DNA from: Bacteroidota bacterium
Lineage (GTDB): Bacteria; Bacteroidota; Bacteroidia; Sphingobacteriales; Sphingobacteriaceae
Assembly: GCA_026224775.1 (NCBI GenBank)
Contig: JAMFRP010000009.1
Location: 1-64,000 of the forward strand
Length of the DNA: 64,000 nucleotides
Direction: 5' to 3'
The notes below the pieces were generated by a model. That model did not search any database. It was given only the letters and a program-made list of their open reading frames with translations, and had not been told where the DNA came from. The stretch's first letter is position 1, and each line of letters starts with the position of its first letter. Made by a program: the position numbers and the translations under genes. This document shows positions 15,735 to 25,158 of this stretch, in pieces.

Positions 15735-18215
15735 TTAACTAATCGCCCACAACAATTCCTCACTATTTTCTTTAATGTTAACAGCTATTGTATTACCTTT
15801 TTTTAATTCGCCAGATATAATATAACGTGAAATGGGGCGTCGTAATTTATTTCGAATTACACCGGCTAATTGCCTCGCCCCATATTTTGGTGTAAACCCG
15901 CCTAAAGCCAGCATGCTTTTAACTTCGGGGGATATGTTGAACCCGATACCCATCCTATCAAGCGCCTGTACCAGGCTTGTTAATTGTATCTCAAATATTC
16001 TGACCACATTTTGTTCAGATATGGGTGCAAATGGTACGATCTCTGAAAGGCGGGCTAAAAACTCAGGTCTGAAATTCTTGCCCATTACTTCCATTAATTG
16101 ACTTGATGTAGGCATTGAGCCGGCTTGTATTTGCCCGGCAATCCATTCACTGCCAATGTTTGATGTGAATAATATTAGCGAATTGGAGAAATCGCCTTCT
16201 TTTCCCAATCTGTCATGTATCTGCCCTTCATCTAAAATTTGCAGAAAGATATCAAACACTGATGGGTGCGCTTTCTCTATTTCATCAAACAATACTACAG
16301 AATAAGGCTGCTGCCTGATTTTATTAACTAAAAGGCCACCTTCCTCATAGCCCACATACCCTGGGGGGGCACCGTATAATAAAGCTGCCGAATGCTCTTC
16401 TTTAAACTCCGACATATCAAACCTTATCATGGCTTTTTCATCATTAAATAAAAACTCTGCAATTGATTTGGCCAGCTCGGTTTTACCCGTACCTGTTGGG
16501 CCCAGCAAGAAAAATGAGCCTATCGGCTGCCCTTTTTTATTTAGTCCACTCCTTGATTCAAGTATAGCATCTGACACCGCTTTTAGTGCCTGATCCTGGC
16601 CTACAACGCGTTTTTTCAGAAAGCCTTCCATATTCAAAAGCCTTTCTTTTTCGTGCGCCTGTATTTTACCTAAGGGGATGCCGGTTTTGTAGGAAATAAT
16701 TGCTGCAATATCAAATTTGTCAATTACTTCTGTCTTACTTTTGGCCAGCGTTTCCAGGCTTAATAAATTTCGTTCAAAATAACTGATATACTCCTGCGCG
16801 GTCTCAAAGCTGTCAACTTGGGTTTCATCTTCAAGCCTGCCTAATAATACTGCGCTAATTTTGTTCCGCAATAATGTATATAGCCACTTGTATGATGTTA
16901 TAGTATCTGCATCATCATCCGCAGATCTAATCACATCAAATTCGGACCTCAGCTCCACCAGGGATGCATCGGTTGTGTCATTCATTAAGCGTATAGCAGC
17001 CATTGTACGGTCCAGCAAGTCAAATGCGGCATCGGGCAGGCGCTTATCTTTAAGATACCTTTGCGCTAAACGCACACATTCTTCGGCCGCGTTGTCATCA
17101 ACTTTTAAATTATGATGCTCCTCATACCGCGGAATCAACTTTTTAAGCATTTTAATTGCGGAAGCGGTATCGGGCTCATTCACCTGTAATACTTCAAACC
17201 TTCGGCTAAAAGCTTGGTCAGGTTCAATAATTTTACGATACTCATCAATGGTGGTAGCGCCAATAACTGTTATTTCGCCACGGGCAAGTTCAGGTTTTAA
17301 AAGGTTACCTACACCGCCGCCAATCGGTCCTTTATTATCCAGGAGGGTGTGTATCTCATCAATAAACAATATAGCCTTATCAAACTGCTTTATTTCGCGG
17401 AGAATATTTTTAAGCCGATCTTCAATCTCGCCTTTATAGGATGCACCAGCTATTAATGAGCCCAGATCCAATTCAAACAGTTGTACATTTTTTAATGATT
17501 CGGGTACCTGTCCGTTTATAATATCAAGGGCTAATCCATCAATTAAGGCAGTTTTCCCAACCCCGGCATCACCCGTAATCATAACATTCGGTTTAGTACG
17601 CCGACTAAGAATTTCCATCACCATGCGAGTTTCGCGCTCGCGTCCTATAATAGGGTCTAACTTACCTTCACGGGCAAGCTCAACACGATCTATGCAGTAT
17701 TTTAATAATGCTCCTGTTTGTTTGGCTGTTGTTCCATTAATCCCATTGGCCACCGGAGGAGGTAATACCGCTTGTTGTAATCCCTCTTCCTGCAAATACA
17801 CATTGAGCAATTCCTTTTCCTTTACCGGGAAAGATTTAAGTTGGTTTACATCAAATCCAATGTTAGGTTTCACCAGGGCCACTAAAACACAAACCGGGGT
17901 AATAAGGTCCTGCCCTAATTTTATCCGTACATTATCAGCTTCCTCAAAAACTAATCTTACCTGGCTATTACCCAGCATTTCGTCGGGAACCGTGATTGAT
18001 GGTTGATAGTCTTCAATACGTACATCAGCCCAGTCACTAATATAAGTGGCATCCTTCCCTATTGCAAGTAATAAGTTTTTCAGGCCCACTTCCTGGTGCA
18101 TCAGGCCTTTTAAAAGGTGCGCCGGGCCAAACTCCTTATGATGATACTCTTTTGCTAAGGACTTTGCTACACGTACCGCCGTTTTAACCGACTCGCTTAA
18201 ATTTACTACTTCCAT
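15735..18215 (-). CDS. tssH: T6SS sheath-recycling AAA+ ATPase ClpV (TssH)
   Basis: 826 aa Clp/Hsp100 ATPase. N-terminal Clp-N repeat region (EYHHKEFGPAHLLKGLMHQ), first AAA+ module with Walker A GDAGVGKT near residue 220 and Walker B LFIDEIH, a middle coiled region with IGRERETRM nearby, second AAA+ module with GPTGTGKTE near 575 and VVLFDEIEKAHP, and a Clp D2 small domain at the end (GFTPKYGARQLAGVIRN). It disassembles contracted sheath. The start follows the tssR stop by one base, so they are coupled. Location between tssR and tssB distinguishes it from housekeeping ClpB. Confidence 0.95.
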   Translation of the reverse strand: MEVVNLSESVKTAVRVAKSLAKEYHHKEFGPAHLLKGLMHQEVGLKNLLLAIGKDATYISDWADVRIEDYQPSITVPDEMLGNSQVRLVFEEADNVRIKLGQDLITPVCVLVALVKPNIGFDVNQLKSFPVKEKELLNVYLQEEGLQQAVLPPPVANGINGTTAKQTGALLKYCIDRVELAREGKLDPIIGRERETRMVMEILSRRTKPNVMITGDAGVGKTALIDGLALDIINGQVPESLKNVQLFELDLGSLIAGASYKGEIEDRLKNILREIKQFDKAILFIDEIHTLLDNKGPIGGGVGNLLKPELARGEITVIGATTIDEYRKIIEPDQAFSRRFEVLQVNEPDTASAIKMLKKLIPRYEEHHNLKVDDNAAEECVRLAQRYLKDKRLPDAAFDLLDRTMAAIRLMNDTTDASLVELRSEFDVIRSADDDADTITSYKWLYTLLRNKISAVLLGRLEDETQVDSFETAQEYISYFERNLLSLETLAKSKTEVIDKFDIAAIISYKTGIPLGKIQAHEKERLLNMEGFLKKRVVGQDQALKAVSDAILESRSGLNKKGQPIGSFFLLGPTGTGKTELAKSIAEFLFNDEKAMIRFDMSEFKEEHSAALLYGAPPGYVGYEEGGLLVNKIRQQPYSVVLFDEIEKAHPSVFDIFLQILDEGQIHDRLGKEGDFSNSLILFTSNIGSEWIAGQIQAGSMPTSSQLMEVMGKNFRPEFLARLSEIVPFAPISEQNVVRIFEIQLTSLVQALDRMGIGFNISPEVKSMLALGGFTPKYGARQLAGVIRNKLRRPISRYIISGELKKGNTIAVNIKENSEELLWAIS

Positions 18216-18216
18216 C

Positions 18217-20589
18217 TTATTTCAGGTTATCCTGAGTTATATAAACAAATGTTTTTCCGTTTGATGTAAAGTATTGATTAACCATAACAGCATGCTTAAT
18301 TCGCTCATTACTATGTAGCAAAAAGCTGATATAAGTTTCAAACGCTTGCTGTGGCATAGAATCGGTGTGCTTAATATCAATTACCTTATGATTTGCAAAA
18401 TCCTTTCCATCCGGCAAAGGCAACCCGGTAACCTTTTTAAAATATGCACCCAGGGTCATATTCTTTATATCACTACGTGATGCTTTTTTCTGGTTTAAAT
18501 TCTTTCGAATAATATTCAAGTAGTTTTTAAACAATTTGCTGCGATAATCAGACGCGTCCTGCTGCAAGTTTTCCCCAATCATTAATGACAGTATATCACT
18601 AAGTTGTTTATACTCCTGCTCGTTTAAAATAAGCAGGTATTGCAATTGGCCAGGATGTGCACTTACAATGTTTGCAGGTACTTCGGCACTTATATAATAT
18701 TTAAAAGCGTTATGCGGCATATTGTTTCCCAACTCACTGGATGCCGGGTTCAATTGCAAGCTCACCACCTGTTGCACATACCTGTTCTCGCGGCCGGTAA
18801 GTCTGAAAGCACTATCCAAACCACGTATTTGTGTATGTATATCAGCATCTGTTTCATGCATAAACCTATCAATCGACAACCGCATATCCTGGTTTGATTT
18901 TATCACTCCCTTTGGCGGAAAAACAACCGCACCTTGTATCAGACTATTTTTAGGATAATCCAGGTAAAACGAAACAGAATCTGTAAGTGAAGTGCTGAAT
19001 TGCTGCACATTAGATAATCCTTCACCCGTTATCATGCGTTGTTTTTTGCGATCGGCAAGTTTTATAGCTGCCTGCGAAACCATTTGCCTGGCCTGTATTA
19101 CGAAATCATTATATATTGAGTTGTAATCGCTGTATAGCTGTATAGCCAGCATGCGTGCATCAGCACGTGCTATATTATCAGTAATCGCAGCAATGTCTTC
19201 TGTGGTGTAACCAGGCGTAGTGGTTGTACCTATCAATACAACTAAATTGGTTTCATTATCATGCCCTCTAAACATATTTAGGCCAGCATTTACACCATCA
19301 AGTACAGGCTGAGGTGCGATATTTGTTGAGCAGCCCACGGTTAATGTCGATTCTTTATCCAGGTATTGCACCAGGTTACGGTAATCTGTTGTAAAAGGCA
19401 TACTTTGTATTTCGCCGGCGGTACAATCCGCTGTGTTGCGATATACCACTGCACTATATTTTAGCTGATTACCTTTGTTGTGCGTGGTAAACGATTCTTC
19501 AAATGATTGTATCGCGCTTGTAAGTCCTGAAAAATAGTTATGCATTGTGCTGCCACCATCAATTACAAACACAACATTAATATGATGTATGTTTCTGCGG
19601 ATCTTTAAGTAATCAACGTATTTAAGATGGCCACCTTTAATGTTAATAATAGTGTTATTGGTTTTATCATAAACATCTGTAGCCAGGCCAATTTTAAAAT
19701 TTCCGGAGGCGGAAGTGTCGGAACCGCCTGATATTACCGGCAGGCTGCGCAGTAATGGCTCATCATAGCCTATTAACGGGTCGTATACAAAAGACCCTGA
19801 GGAGGCATTGTCTGTATGTATTGCCTGGTTTATAATTGCCGCCGTAGAATCATCAGTTTCAGCGCTGCCTGTTTTTGCAGAACCAATATATAAACGGTCT
19901 CCCCAGTTATGAATAGCATCCGCAGCTACCCAGCCGTATACGCTCTTTGCGGCGCTATCAGCAATGAGCTGATTGTCTGAACCCACTAATAACTTGTTGC
20001 CATCATCAGATTTTTTATAAACATATACAATGTTATTTAAAGCGATTTTACCTTTTTTATGATCCAGGTCCGGCGATGTATACACATACATCGAGTCTGT
20101 TTTATCATAATAAAAATCAGGTATTGTTAACGGATTTTTGCCATTGATTATAGCAATATATTTTGCCGGATAACCGCGTTGGCCAACAAAAGATGACTGC
20201 CAAAGCAATACTTTAGATTTATTTATCCATCCGTAACTTTGGTTGGCCTTTCTGTTAACAAGTTTGCGGCCCTGCACCATACCCTGCTCATATTTTATTA
20301 GCTTGATATAGCCATTCTTTTCCTCGCTTACATAAAACGGCTCCATGAAATGGATCTTTTTCATAACCAACATTCCGCCGGGCGATGTATAGGTGTAGTT
20401 TTCGTCGCGATCTGAAAAAACCACCCAGGGTAAGGATGTTTTTTTCTCTTCATCGTAACTGTTAGTATGTTCATTAGGTTTTTCAAATGCGGCAGGCAGT
20501 GTAACCACCTTTTTGCTTATAGAAACAGGTGATTGGGCGTTTACAACAAAACCTATGCATAATAGAGATATGGTTAATATATTTTTCAT
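18217..20589 (-). CDS. tssR: T6SS-iii component TssR, VWA-like exported protein
   Basis: 790 aa from the ATG at 20589, which places a clean signal peptide at the N-terminus (MKNILTISLLCIGFVVNA, cleavage before QSP); an earlier in-frame start at 20616 would bury it. SH3-like repeats follow (WVVFSDRDENYTYTSPGGML; YVSEEKNGYIKLI), then a von Willebrand A-like domain around residues 330-500 with INVVFVIDGGSTMHNYF and VVLIGTTTTPGYT. TssR is one of the components found only in Bacteroidota T6SS and is exported, though its exact role is not established. It is sandwiched between the PKD protein and clpV. Confidence 0.88.
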   Translation of the reverse strand: MKNILTISLLCIGFVVNAQSPVSISKKVVTLPAAFEKPNEHTNSYDEEKKTSLPWVVFSDRDENYTYTSPGGMLVMKKIHFMEPFYVSEEKNGYIKLIKYEQGMVQGRKLVNRKANQSYGWINKSKVLLWQSSFVGQRGYPAKYIAIINGKNPLTIPDFYYDKTDSMYVYTSPDLDHKKGKIALNNIVYVYKKSDDGNKLLVGSDNQLIADSAAKSVYGWVAADAIHNWGDRLYIGSAKTGSAETDDSTAAIINQAIHTDNASSGSFVYDPLIGYDEPLLRSLPVISGGSDTSASGNFKIGLATDVYDKTNNTIINIKGGHLKYVDYLKIRRNIHHINVVFVIDGGSTMHNYFSGLTSAIQSFEESFTTHNKGNQLKYSAVVYRNTADCTAGEIQSMPFTTDYRNLVQYLDKESTLTVGCSTNIAPQPVLDGVNAGLNMFRGHDNETNLVVLIGTTTTPGYTTEDIAAITDNIARADARMLAIQLYSDYNSIYNDFVIQARQMVSQAAIKLADRKKQRMITGEGLSNVQQFSTSLTDSVSFYLDYPKNSLIQGAVVFPPKGVIKSNQDMRLSIDRFMHETDADIHTQIRGLDSAFRLTGRENRYVQQVVSLQLNPASSELGNNMPHNAFKYYISAEVPANIVSAHPGQLQYLLILNEQEYKQLSDILSLMIGENLQQDASDYRSKLFKNYLNIIRKNLNQKKASRSDIKNMTLGAYFKKVTGLPLPDGKDFANHKVIDIKHTDSMPQQAFETYISFLLHSNERIKHAVMVNQYFTSNGKTFVYITQDNLK

Positions 20590-20623
20590 AATGGCTTTTG
20601 CAGATAATTGAATCATGATAATA

Positions 20624-21586
20624 TTATTGTTGGGCCTTTTTTGTAGCCGGGTTTGAAATTGATGAATGCTGTTTCACATCAAGCATGCTTGAGCAATTTG
20701 ATTTGGGCTTTAAGGTTACCTGCGCCTGATCAATACTAACGCCGCCACCAAATGTGAGCCTCATACAGTACGAATAAAGATCCGTCTGTTTGCTTTCGCC
20801 GTTGGTTTCCAGGTTTACAGCAACTTTTTCATCGCCGCAAAAATATTTGTTGACCAAGTAATAGTAATTGGCGTTAAAATCAGCCCCGTTAGCAATAGCC
20901 TGAAGATGAGCCCTGATGTCATCAATTTCCTTACGTTCACCTTCTCCGGGAGTTACGATCTGGTTTACGGTAGAATCGGGGTTGGTAACATACATTTTGT
21001 GGTATATTGGCCTGCTACTTTTATCTGTACTAAGCCTAATAATGTATATACCAGGATTATGATAAGTATAAAGCGCGGTAGGCCCTTTGATATCTACCCT
21101 ACCCGTTTCACCGAATGACCATTCGTAAATCCTGGCATTGCCTTGCGCGTCAAGCCTAACCTGTTCATTAACCAATGCCTGGGTAGGGCCGTTTATAGTT
21201 ACCAAAGTATCAACTACGGTTGCAACAGTATCCTTTACATTTACCGGAAATTGTTGTTGCAGGTTCCCATCAACAGTAACCCTTATAATATAATCCCCGG
21301 CCTTGTTAAAACGGTAACTACCATTTTGCCGGGTGGATTTATCGCCATTGCCAAACTCCCATAACCATTTTTTTGCATTAGCGGTGTTATCGGAGTAAAC
21401 AAGATTCTCGTTTAGGAAAATCTCGTCTTTTAATATTCTGGCATTAACTACTCTTTTTTCAAACAGGGAACTTTTTAGTAAAATGATTAGCCCTGCGATT
21501 AATAGTATGCCCAACACTATATATAAAAAAATAAAGGTTTGTCTGTTCGTGTTAACAGATCGGCCATTGTTGTAGTCTTCTTTCAT
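20624..21586 (-). CDS. T6SS-iii membrane protein with PKD-like repeats (TssP/TssQ class, not resolved)
   Basis: 320 aa. One transmembrane helix near the N-terminus (residues 17-38, FIFLYIVLGILLIAGLIILL) anchors a periplasmic part with two PKD-like beta domains: KKWLWEFGNGDKSTRQ...RFNKAGDYIIRVTV and RIYEWSFGETGRV...YTYHNPGIYIIRLS. A C-terminal region has Cys residues (KYFCGDEKV, YSYCMRLTFGGG, KSNCSS). It lies between tssO-like and tssR genes, so it belongs to the subtype-iii envelope complex that replaces TssJLM. I cannot decide between the TssP and TssQ names from sequence alone. Confidence 0.75.
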   Translation of the reverse strand: MKEDYNNGRSVNTNRQTFIFLYIVLGILLIAGLIILLKSSLFEKRVVNARILKDEIFLNENLVYSDNTANAKKWLWEFGNGDKSTRQNGSYRFNKAGDYIIRVTVDGNLQQQFPVNVKDTVATVVDTLVTINGPTQALVNEQVRLDAQGNARIYEWSFGETGRVDIKGPTALYTYHNPGIYIIRLSTDKSSRPIYHKMYVTNPDSTVNQIVTPGEGERKEIDDIRAHLQAIANGADFNANYYYLVNKYFCGDEKVAVNLETNGESKQTDLYSYCMRLTFGGGVSIDQAQVTLKPKSNCSSMLDVKQHSSISNPATKKAQQ

Positions 21587-21627
21587 TGGATTTAAGGTTG
21601 TTTTTTATTGTAGCTGAAATATTGTAA

Positions 21628-22116
21628 TTAATGATTTACACCTAAGCTTTGTTGGAGTTGCCGGGTAGATAATTTACATTCATCAAGTAGTTTCGTCATC
21701 CTCGCGATGTCGTTGCCGTTACCGGCTAACTCACGTTTATCGTAAAATAGATTTTCGTATAGTTTTGACGCGTATAAAAAAGATTGGTAGCGGCTATCAT
21801 AGGGCCGACGATAATAATAGGATTTTATGGCCCCTATTGAACCTTTGATATCATTTTCAAGAAATAGAGCCTCAACATTCGGATTAAATTTCTCAATCTT
21901 GGCATATGTTGTATCGGCTGTAGGCAATGCTTCGGCAACTAAGTTTTCAAATTCTTCTTCTTCATTAACTTTTCTTGAGAATTCAGTTTTTGAAACGGTT
22001 ACCTCATCCCCATAATTATAAAATATGGCGGTGCATAATATAGCTGAGGTAATCAAAAACATTCCTAAAAAAAACAGGAATTTCTCTCTTTTTTCTTTTA
22101 AGCTAAACTTTATCAT
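21628..22116 (-). CDS. T6SS-iii inner-membrane protein, TssO-like
   Basis: 162 aa. A single transmembrane helix (residues 13-32, FLFFLGMFLITSAILCTAIF) after a short basic cytoplasmic start (SLKEKREK) and then a periplasmic domain with coiled-coil character (VNEEEEFENLVAEAL; MTKLLDECKLSTRQLQQ). Size, topology and position fit TssO, an envelope component restricted to Bacteroidota T6SS. The next upstream gene has the same architecture, so which of the two is TssO proper remains open. Confidence 0.72.
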   Translation of the reverse strand: MIKFSLKEKREKFLFFLGMFLITSAILCTAIFYNYGDEVTVSKTEFSRKVNEEEEFENLVAEALPTADTTYAKIEKFNPNVEALFLENDIKGSIGAIKSYYYRRPYDSRYQSFLYASKLYENLFYDKRELAGNGNDIARMTKLLDECKLSTRQLQQSLGVNH

Positions 22117-22122
22117 AGAGTT

Positions 22123-22641
22123 TTAATGTGAAAAGGGGCTACTAAGTTTATGCATTGCTGCTAAATTTATTTTGTTGCATGATTCCAGCTGCGACCGCAG
22201 GCTCTCTATTTGGTAGCGTGTGGTAAACAGCGAATCCTTAATTGTAGCGATGATTACAACATTGTTGCTGAGTTTTTTATACAATTCAAAGCTTTTTAAT
22301 GGATATGGATTGTTTTGTAATTTTTCCTGGATGAGCTGGTTATCAGTTTGAATATCATTTAAAAGGATGGTTTGATTATTCAACTCATCCGAATTCATTT
22401 TTGAATATTCTGATAGCTGCTGCATCTTTAGCAGGATGACCTGGAAGTTTTTATTTATATCGTTACGAACGGTAACCAACTGGTCTGTTTCTTTAACCTT
22501 AGCATTTAACAGAACTACTTCTTTATCAGAAGTGGAAAAGAAAAACAAAATTGTTAGGATGCTGAAAATAAGCAGTATAACAAAATACAGTAAGAATATT
22601 AAATAAGAGTGGTTCAGATCTTTACTATTTACAGGCTTCAT
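22123..22641 (-). CDS. T6SS-iii inner-membrane coiled-coil protein, TssO-like
   Basis: 172 aa, first gene of the minus-strand arm. One transmembrane span (residues 12-35, IFLLYFVILLIFSILTILFFF) and a long periplasmic coiled coil with heptad-like Leu/Ile/Asn spacing (about 45-150), including a short Cys-containing end (QLESCNKIN). It shares layout with the downstream 162-aa protein and overlaps its operon with a 6-bp gap. TssO-family membership is likely but based on topology and position rather than strong motifs. Confidence 0.7.
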   Translation of the reverse strand: MKPVNSKDLNHSYLIFLLYFVILLIFSILTILFFFSTSDKEVVLLNAKVKETDQLVTVRNDINKNFQVILLKMQQLSEYSKMNSDELNNQTILLNDIQTDNQLIQEKLQNNPYPLKSFELYKKLSNNVVIIATIKDSLFTTRYQIESLRSQLESCNKINLAAMHKLSSPFSH

Positions 22642-22855
22642 TTAATTTATTGTTTAGGCATAAACCCCAACCACACGTTAAATAACTATTTATTTAAAAT
22701 AAGTGTTTTTATTTAACCAATAAGAAATTACAGACGCTTTTACAACGTTTATAGCTAATTATTAAACCTTTGCAACATTACTACAACTATTTTGAAGAAA
22801 AATTGTTTAACAAAAAAATACAAAATTTCACATAGCACTTAATGATCGGAATTTT
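22642..22855. promoter_or_regulatory. Divergent promoter region of the T6SS arms
   Basis: AT-rich 214-bp gap between the divergently transcribed tssO-like and tssE genes. Both arms must start here, but I find no box that matches TAnnTTTG exactly; AACCTTTG at about 22765-22772 is the nearest on the plus strand. No clear operator palindrome is visible. Confidence 0.4.
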
Positions 22856-23290
22856 ATGCCTACTCACTTATATTCAAAACCTTTAAACTTTTCGAACATT
22901 GGCAAAGGGCATGACCTGGAAACTCAAGACCTTGGCGCGTCAATTTCTCAATATATTGAGCTGATAATATTTACAAGATATGGCGAGCATAGATACAACG
23001 CGGAGTTTGGCTGCGAGATTTGGGACATGGATTTTGAGCTGATACGCAGCGAAACTATATGGGAGGAAAGGCTTCGACAATCATTAATTACCTCAATAAT
23101 AAATTTTGAAAAAAGGATATATGATGTTAACGTTGATGTCCATATCACCGAGATCAACAAATTCTATCCTTTAAGGAATGTGAATGAAATTAAGAAACGG
23201 GTGGAAATTGTAATTAAAGGAAAATTGAACAAAACAGGCGAAACCTATGTTTTTTCTACCGCATTATTTCTTAGTCCTCTATCCTCATAA
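22856..23290 (+). CDS. tssE: T6SS baseplate subunit TssE (gp25-like)
   Basis: 144 aa. The gp25-like core is seen in SISQYIELIIFTRYGEHRYN, AEFGCEIWDMDFELIRSETIWEE and RIYDVNVDVHIT. In phage T4 and T6SS this wedge protein starts sheath polymerisation. It is the first plus-strand gene of the locus and is followed 14 bp later by tssF, its usual partner. Normal length for the family. Confidence 0.92.
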   Translation: MPTHLYSKPLNFSNIGKGHDLETQDLGASISQYIELIIFTRYGEHRYNAEFGCEIWDMDFELIRSETIWEERLRQSLITSIINFEKRIYDVNVDVHITEINKFYPLRNVNEIKKRVEIVIKGKLNKTGETYVFSTALFLSPLSS

Positions 23291-23304
23291 TTTTAGCACT
23301 AAAC

Positions 23305-25158
23305 ATGAACAACTTATTTTCTAATTCAAAAGAAGAGATTAAAAGCAGGATGCTTAAGCATGCTATGGACTTTTGGGGCACTCTTAATGTTAACGATATT
23401 GACCCAATGGTTAAGCTGTTGGTTGAAGCACTTAGCACAGAATTATTCAATCTGTCAAACGATGTAAAAAATCTTGAAAACAGGGTGTTAAATAAAATAT
23501 CGCGCATACTTGCTTCCGATTATCTTACAGCCCCATTGCCCGCGCATGCTATTTTAAAGGGTACTCCGGTTGAGATAACAGAAACACTTAATGTAAAAAA
23601 TCACTTTTATTACCGTAAAAATATTACACCTGATACTGCTAAAACACCGGATGAACCCATTGATATTTTTTTTACTCCAGCTGGAGAAAATAAAGTTTTT
23701 AACGCAGAGATTAAGTACACATTAATTGAAAGGCAGCTTTTTGAGCACACTTCGCCCACATTAAAAAATCAAATTAATACTGTTGCTCCCAATGTCATGA
23801 TTGAGAACAATACCTTGTGGGTGGGTATTGAAACATCGCCAAAACTTAACTCACTTAAAGATGCAGGGATTTATTTTGAATGGCCGGGCTATACTACCAA
23901 CAATAATTTTTATAACCTTTTGCAGGTGGCTAAATATTATTTAGACGAACAGGAAATAGAAATAACGCAGGGCCTGGTATACCAGGAAGATAACAGCCTT
24001 TTAAACAAACCTATATTTTACGATCAGGATATTATAAACCTTATCACCCGTGATATTAAAGCTTATTACCACAACCGTTTTATTTCACTAACTGATGATA
24101 AGTTCGAAAATCTGTCGGATCTTAGAAAAAATTACCCCGATCAGTTTCTAAACTTGTTTAACCCAGCCGACCTTGGAAAGCTGAAACCTTGTGTCTGGAT
24201 AAAAATTGTTTTTCCGGCGATGATCTCTATTGACGTCATTCGCGAGCTACAGTTAAGTTTAAATTGTTTCCCTGTCATTAGCCGAAAATTGCATGAACAG
24301 AAATTCAGAATCAAAGAATTAAATAATATTATTCCTATCAAACCCGCTGCTCAAGACAGTTTCTTATCTGTATATAAATTGCATGATGATTTGAATATGA
24401 ACTATAACGAAATACCTTATAGCCAGGCCGGGCAAAATTTTGAAGGTAGTTATTCGATAAGAAATGGCGGGGCCGAACGATTCGACTCGCGTAACGCGCA
24501 ACAAATAATTGAATACCTGTTTGAATTACTACGCGATGAAAAGGCGGCATTCGCTGCTTTTGGGAATGATTTTTTAACCAGTACCTTAAAAACACTTGAG
24601 CAAAATATCGCCCTTATTGAAAAAAAATCAAATCTGACAAAACATAACCATGAATTGATAAACTATCTGATCTTAAAACCTCAAAACAAAGCAAGCATGT
24701 TATACCTGCAGTTTTGGACCACACTGTCAAACACTGCCAATAATGTACGAAAGGGATCGAGGCTACAACAATTTGAAATGGTAAAATTAAAAGCAGATAG
24801 TTTACGCCTGGTTACCACTTCTGTTGGTGGCAGAAACAGCCTTGGAGCTACAGAACGTATACAGGCTTATAAATATGGGATGACTACTAAGGACAGGATT
24901 GTTACCAAAGCCGATCTGGTTAGTTTTTGCCAATATGAGTTGGGGGCAAAATTGAAAAGTATCCGGATAAGCAAAGGTGTTACGATATCGCCCGACCCTA
25001 AGGAGGGTTTTAGAAAAACAACCGATATTTATTTTAAACCCGATACCGACAACAAACTTTCTGTGAGCGAGTGGGATACTTTATTAGGGCTTTTGGAAAC
25101 AAAATTACAGGCAAGAAGCATAATTAATGCCAACTATCGCTTATTTATTGAGTCGTAA
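23305..25158 (+). CDS. tssF: T6SS baseplate subunit TssF
   Basis: 617 aa. Matches the TssF/VasA type of Bacteroidota: N-terminal SKEEIKSRMLKHAMDFWG, LVEALSTELFNLSNDVKNLENRVLNKI, YLTAPLPAHAILKGTP, CVWIKIVFPAM in the middle, and the C-terminal TKADLVSFCQYELGAKLKSIRI. It forms the wedge with TssE, TssG and TssK. Its stop codon touches the stop codon of tssG, which runs in the opposite direction. Confidence 0.9.
   Translation: MNNLFSNSKEEIKSRMLKHAMDFWGTLNVNDIDPMVKLLVEALSTELFNLSNDVKNLENRVLNKISRILASDYLTAPLPAHAILKGTPVEITETLNVKNHFYYRKNITPDTAKTPDEPIDIFFTPAGENKVFNAEIKYTLIERQLFEHTSPTLKNQINTVAPNVMIENNTLWVGIETSPKLNSLKDAGIYFEWPGYTTNNNFYNLLQVAKYYLDEQEIEITQGLVYQEDNSLLNKPIFYDQDIINLITRDIKAYYHNRFISLTDDKFENLSDLRKNYPDQFLNLFNPADLGKLKPCVWIKIVFPAMISIDVIRELQLSLNCFPVISRKLHEQKFRIKELNNIIPIKPAAQDSFLSVYKLHDDLNMNYNEIPYSQAGQNFEGSYSIRNGGAERFDSRNAQQIIEYLFELLRDEKAAFAAFGNDFLTSTLKTLEQNIALIEKKSNLTKHNHELINYLILKPQNKASMLYLQFWTTLSNTANNVRKGSRLQQFEMVKLKADSLRLVTTSVGGRNSLGATERIQAYKYGMTTKDRIVTKADLVSFCQYELGAKLKSIRISKGVTISPDPKEGFRKTTDIYFKPDTDNKLSVSEWDTLLGLLETKLQARSIINANYRLFIES

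Noticed and set aside
18217..20616. Earlier TssR start at 20616
   Set aside because: It would place nine extra residues before a good signal peptide; the ATG at 20589 gives a standard export signal.
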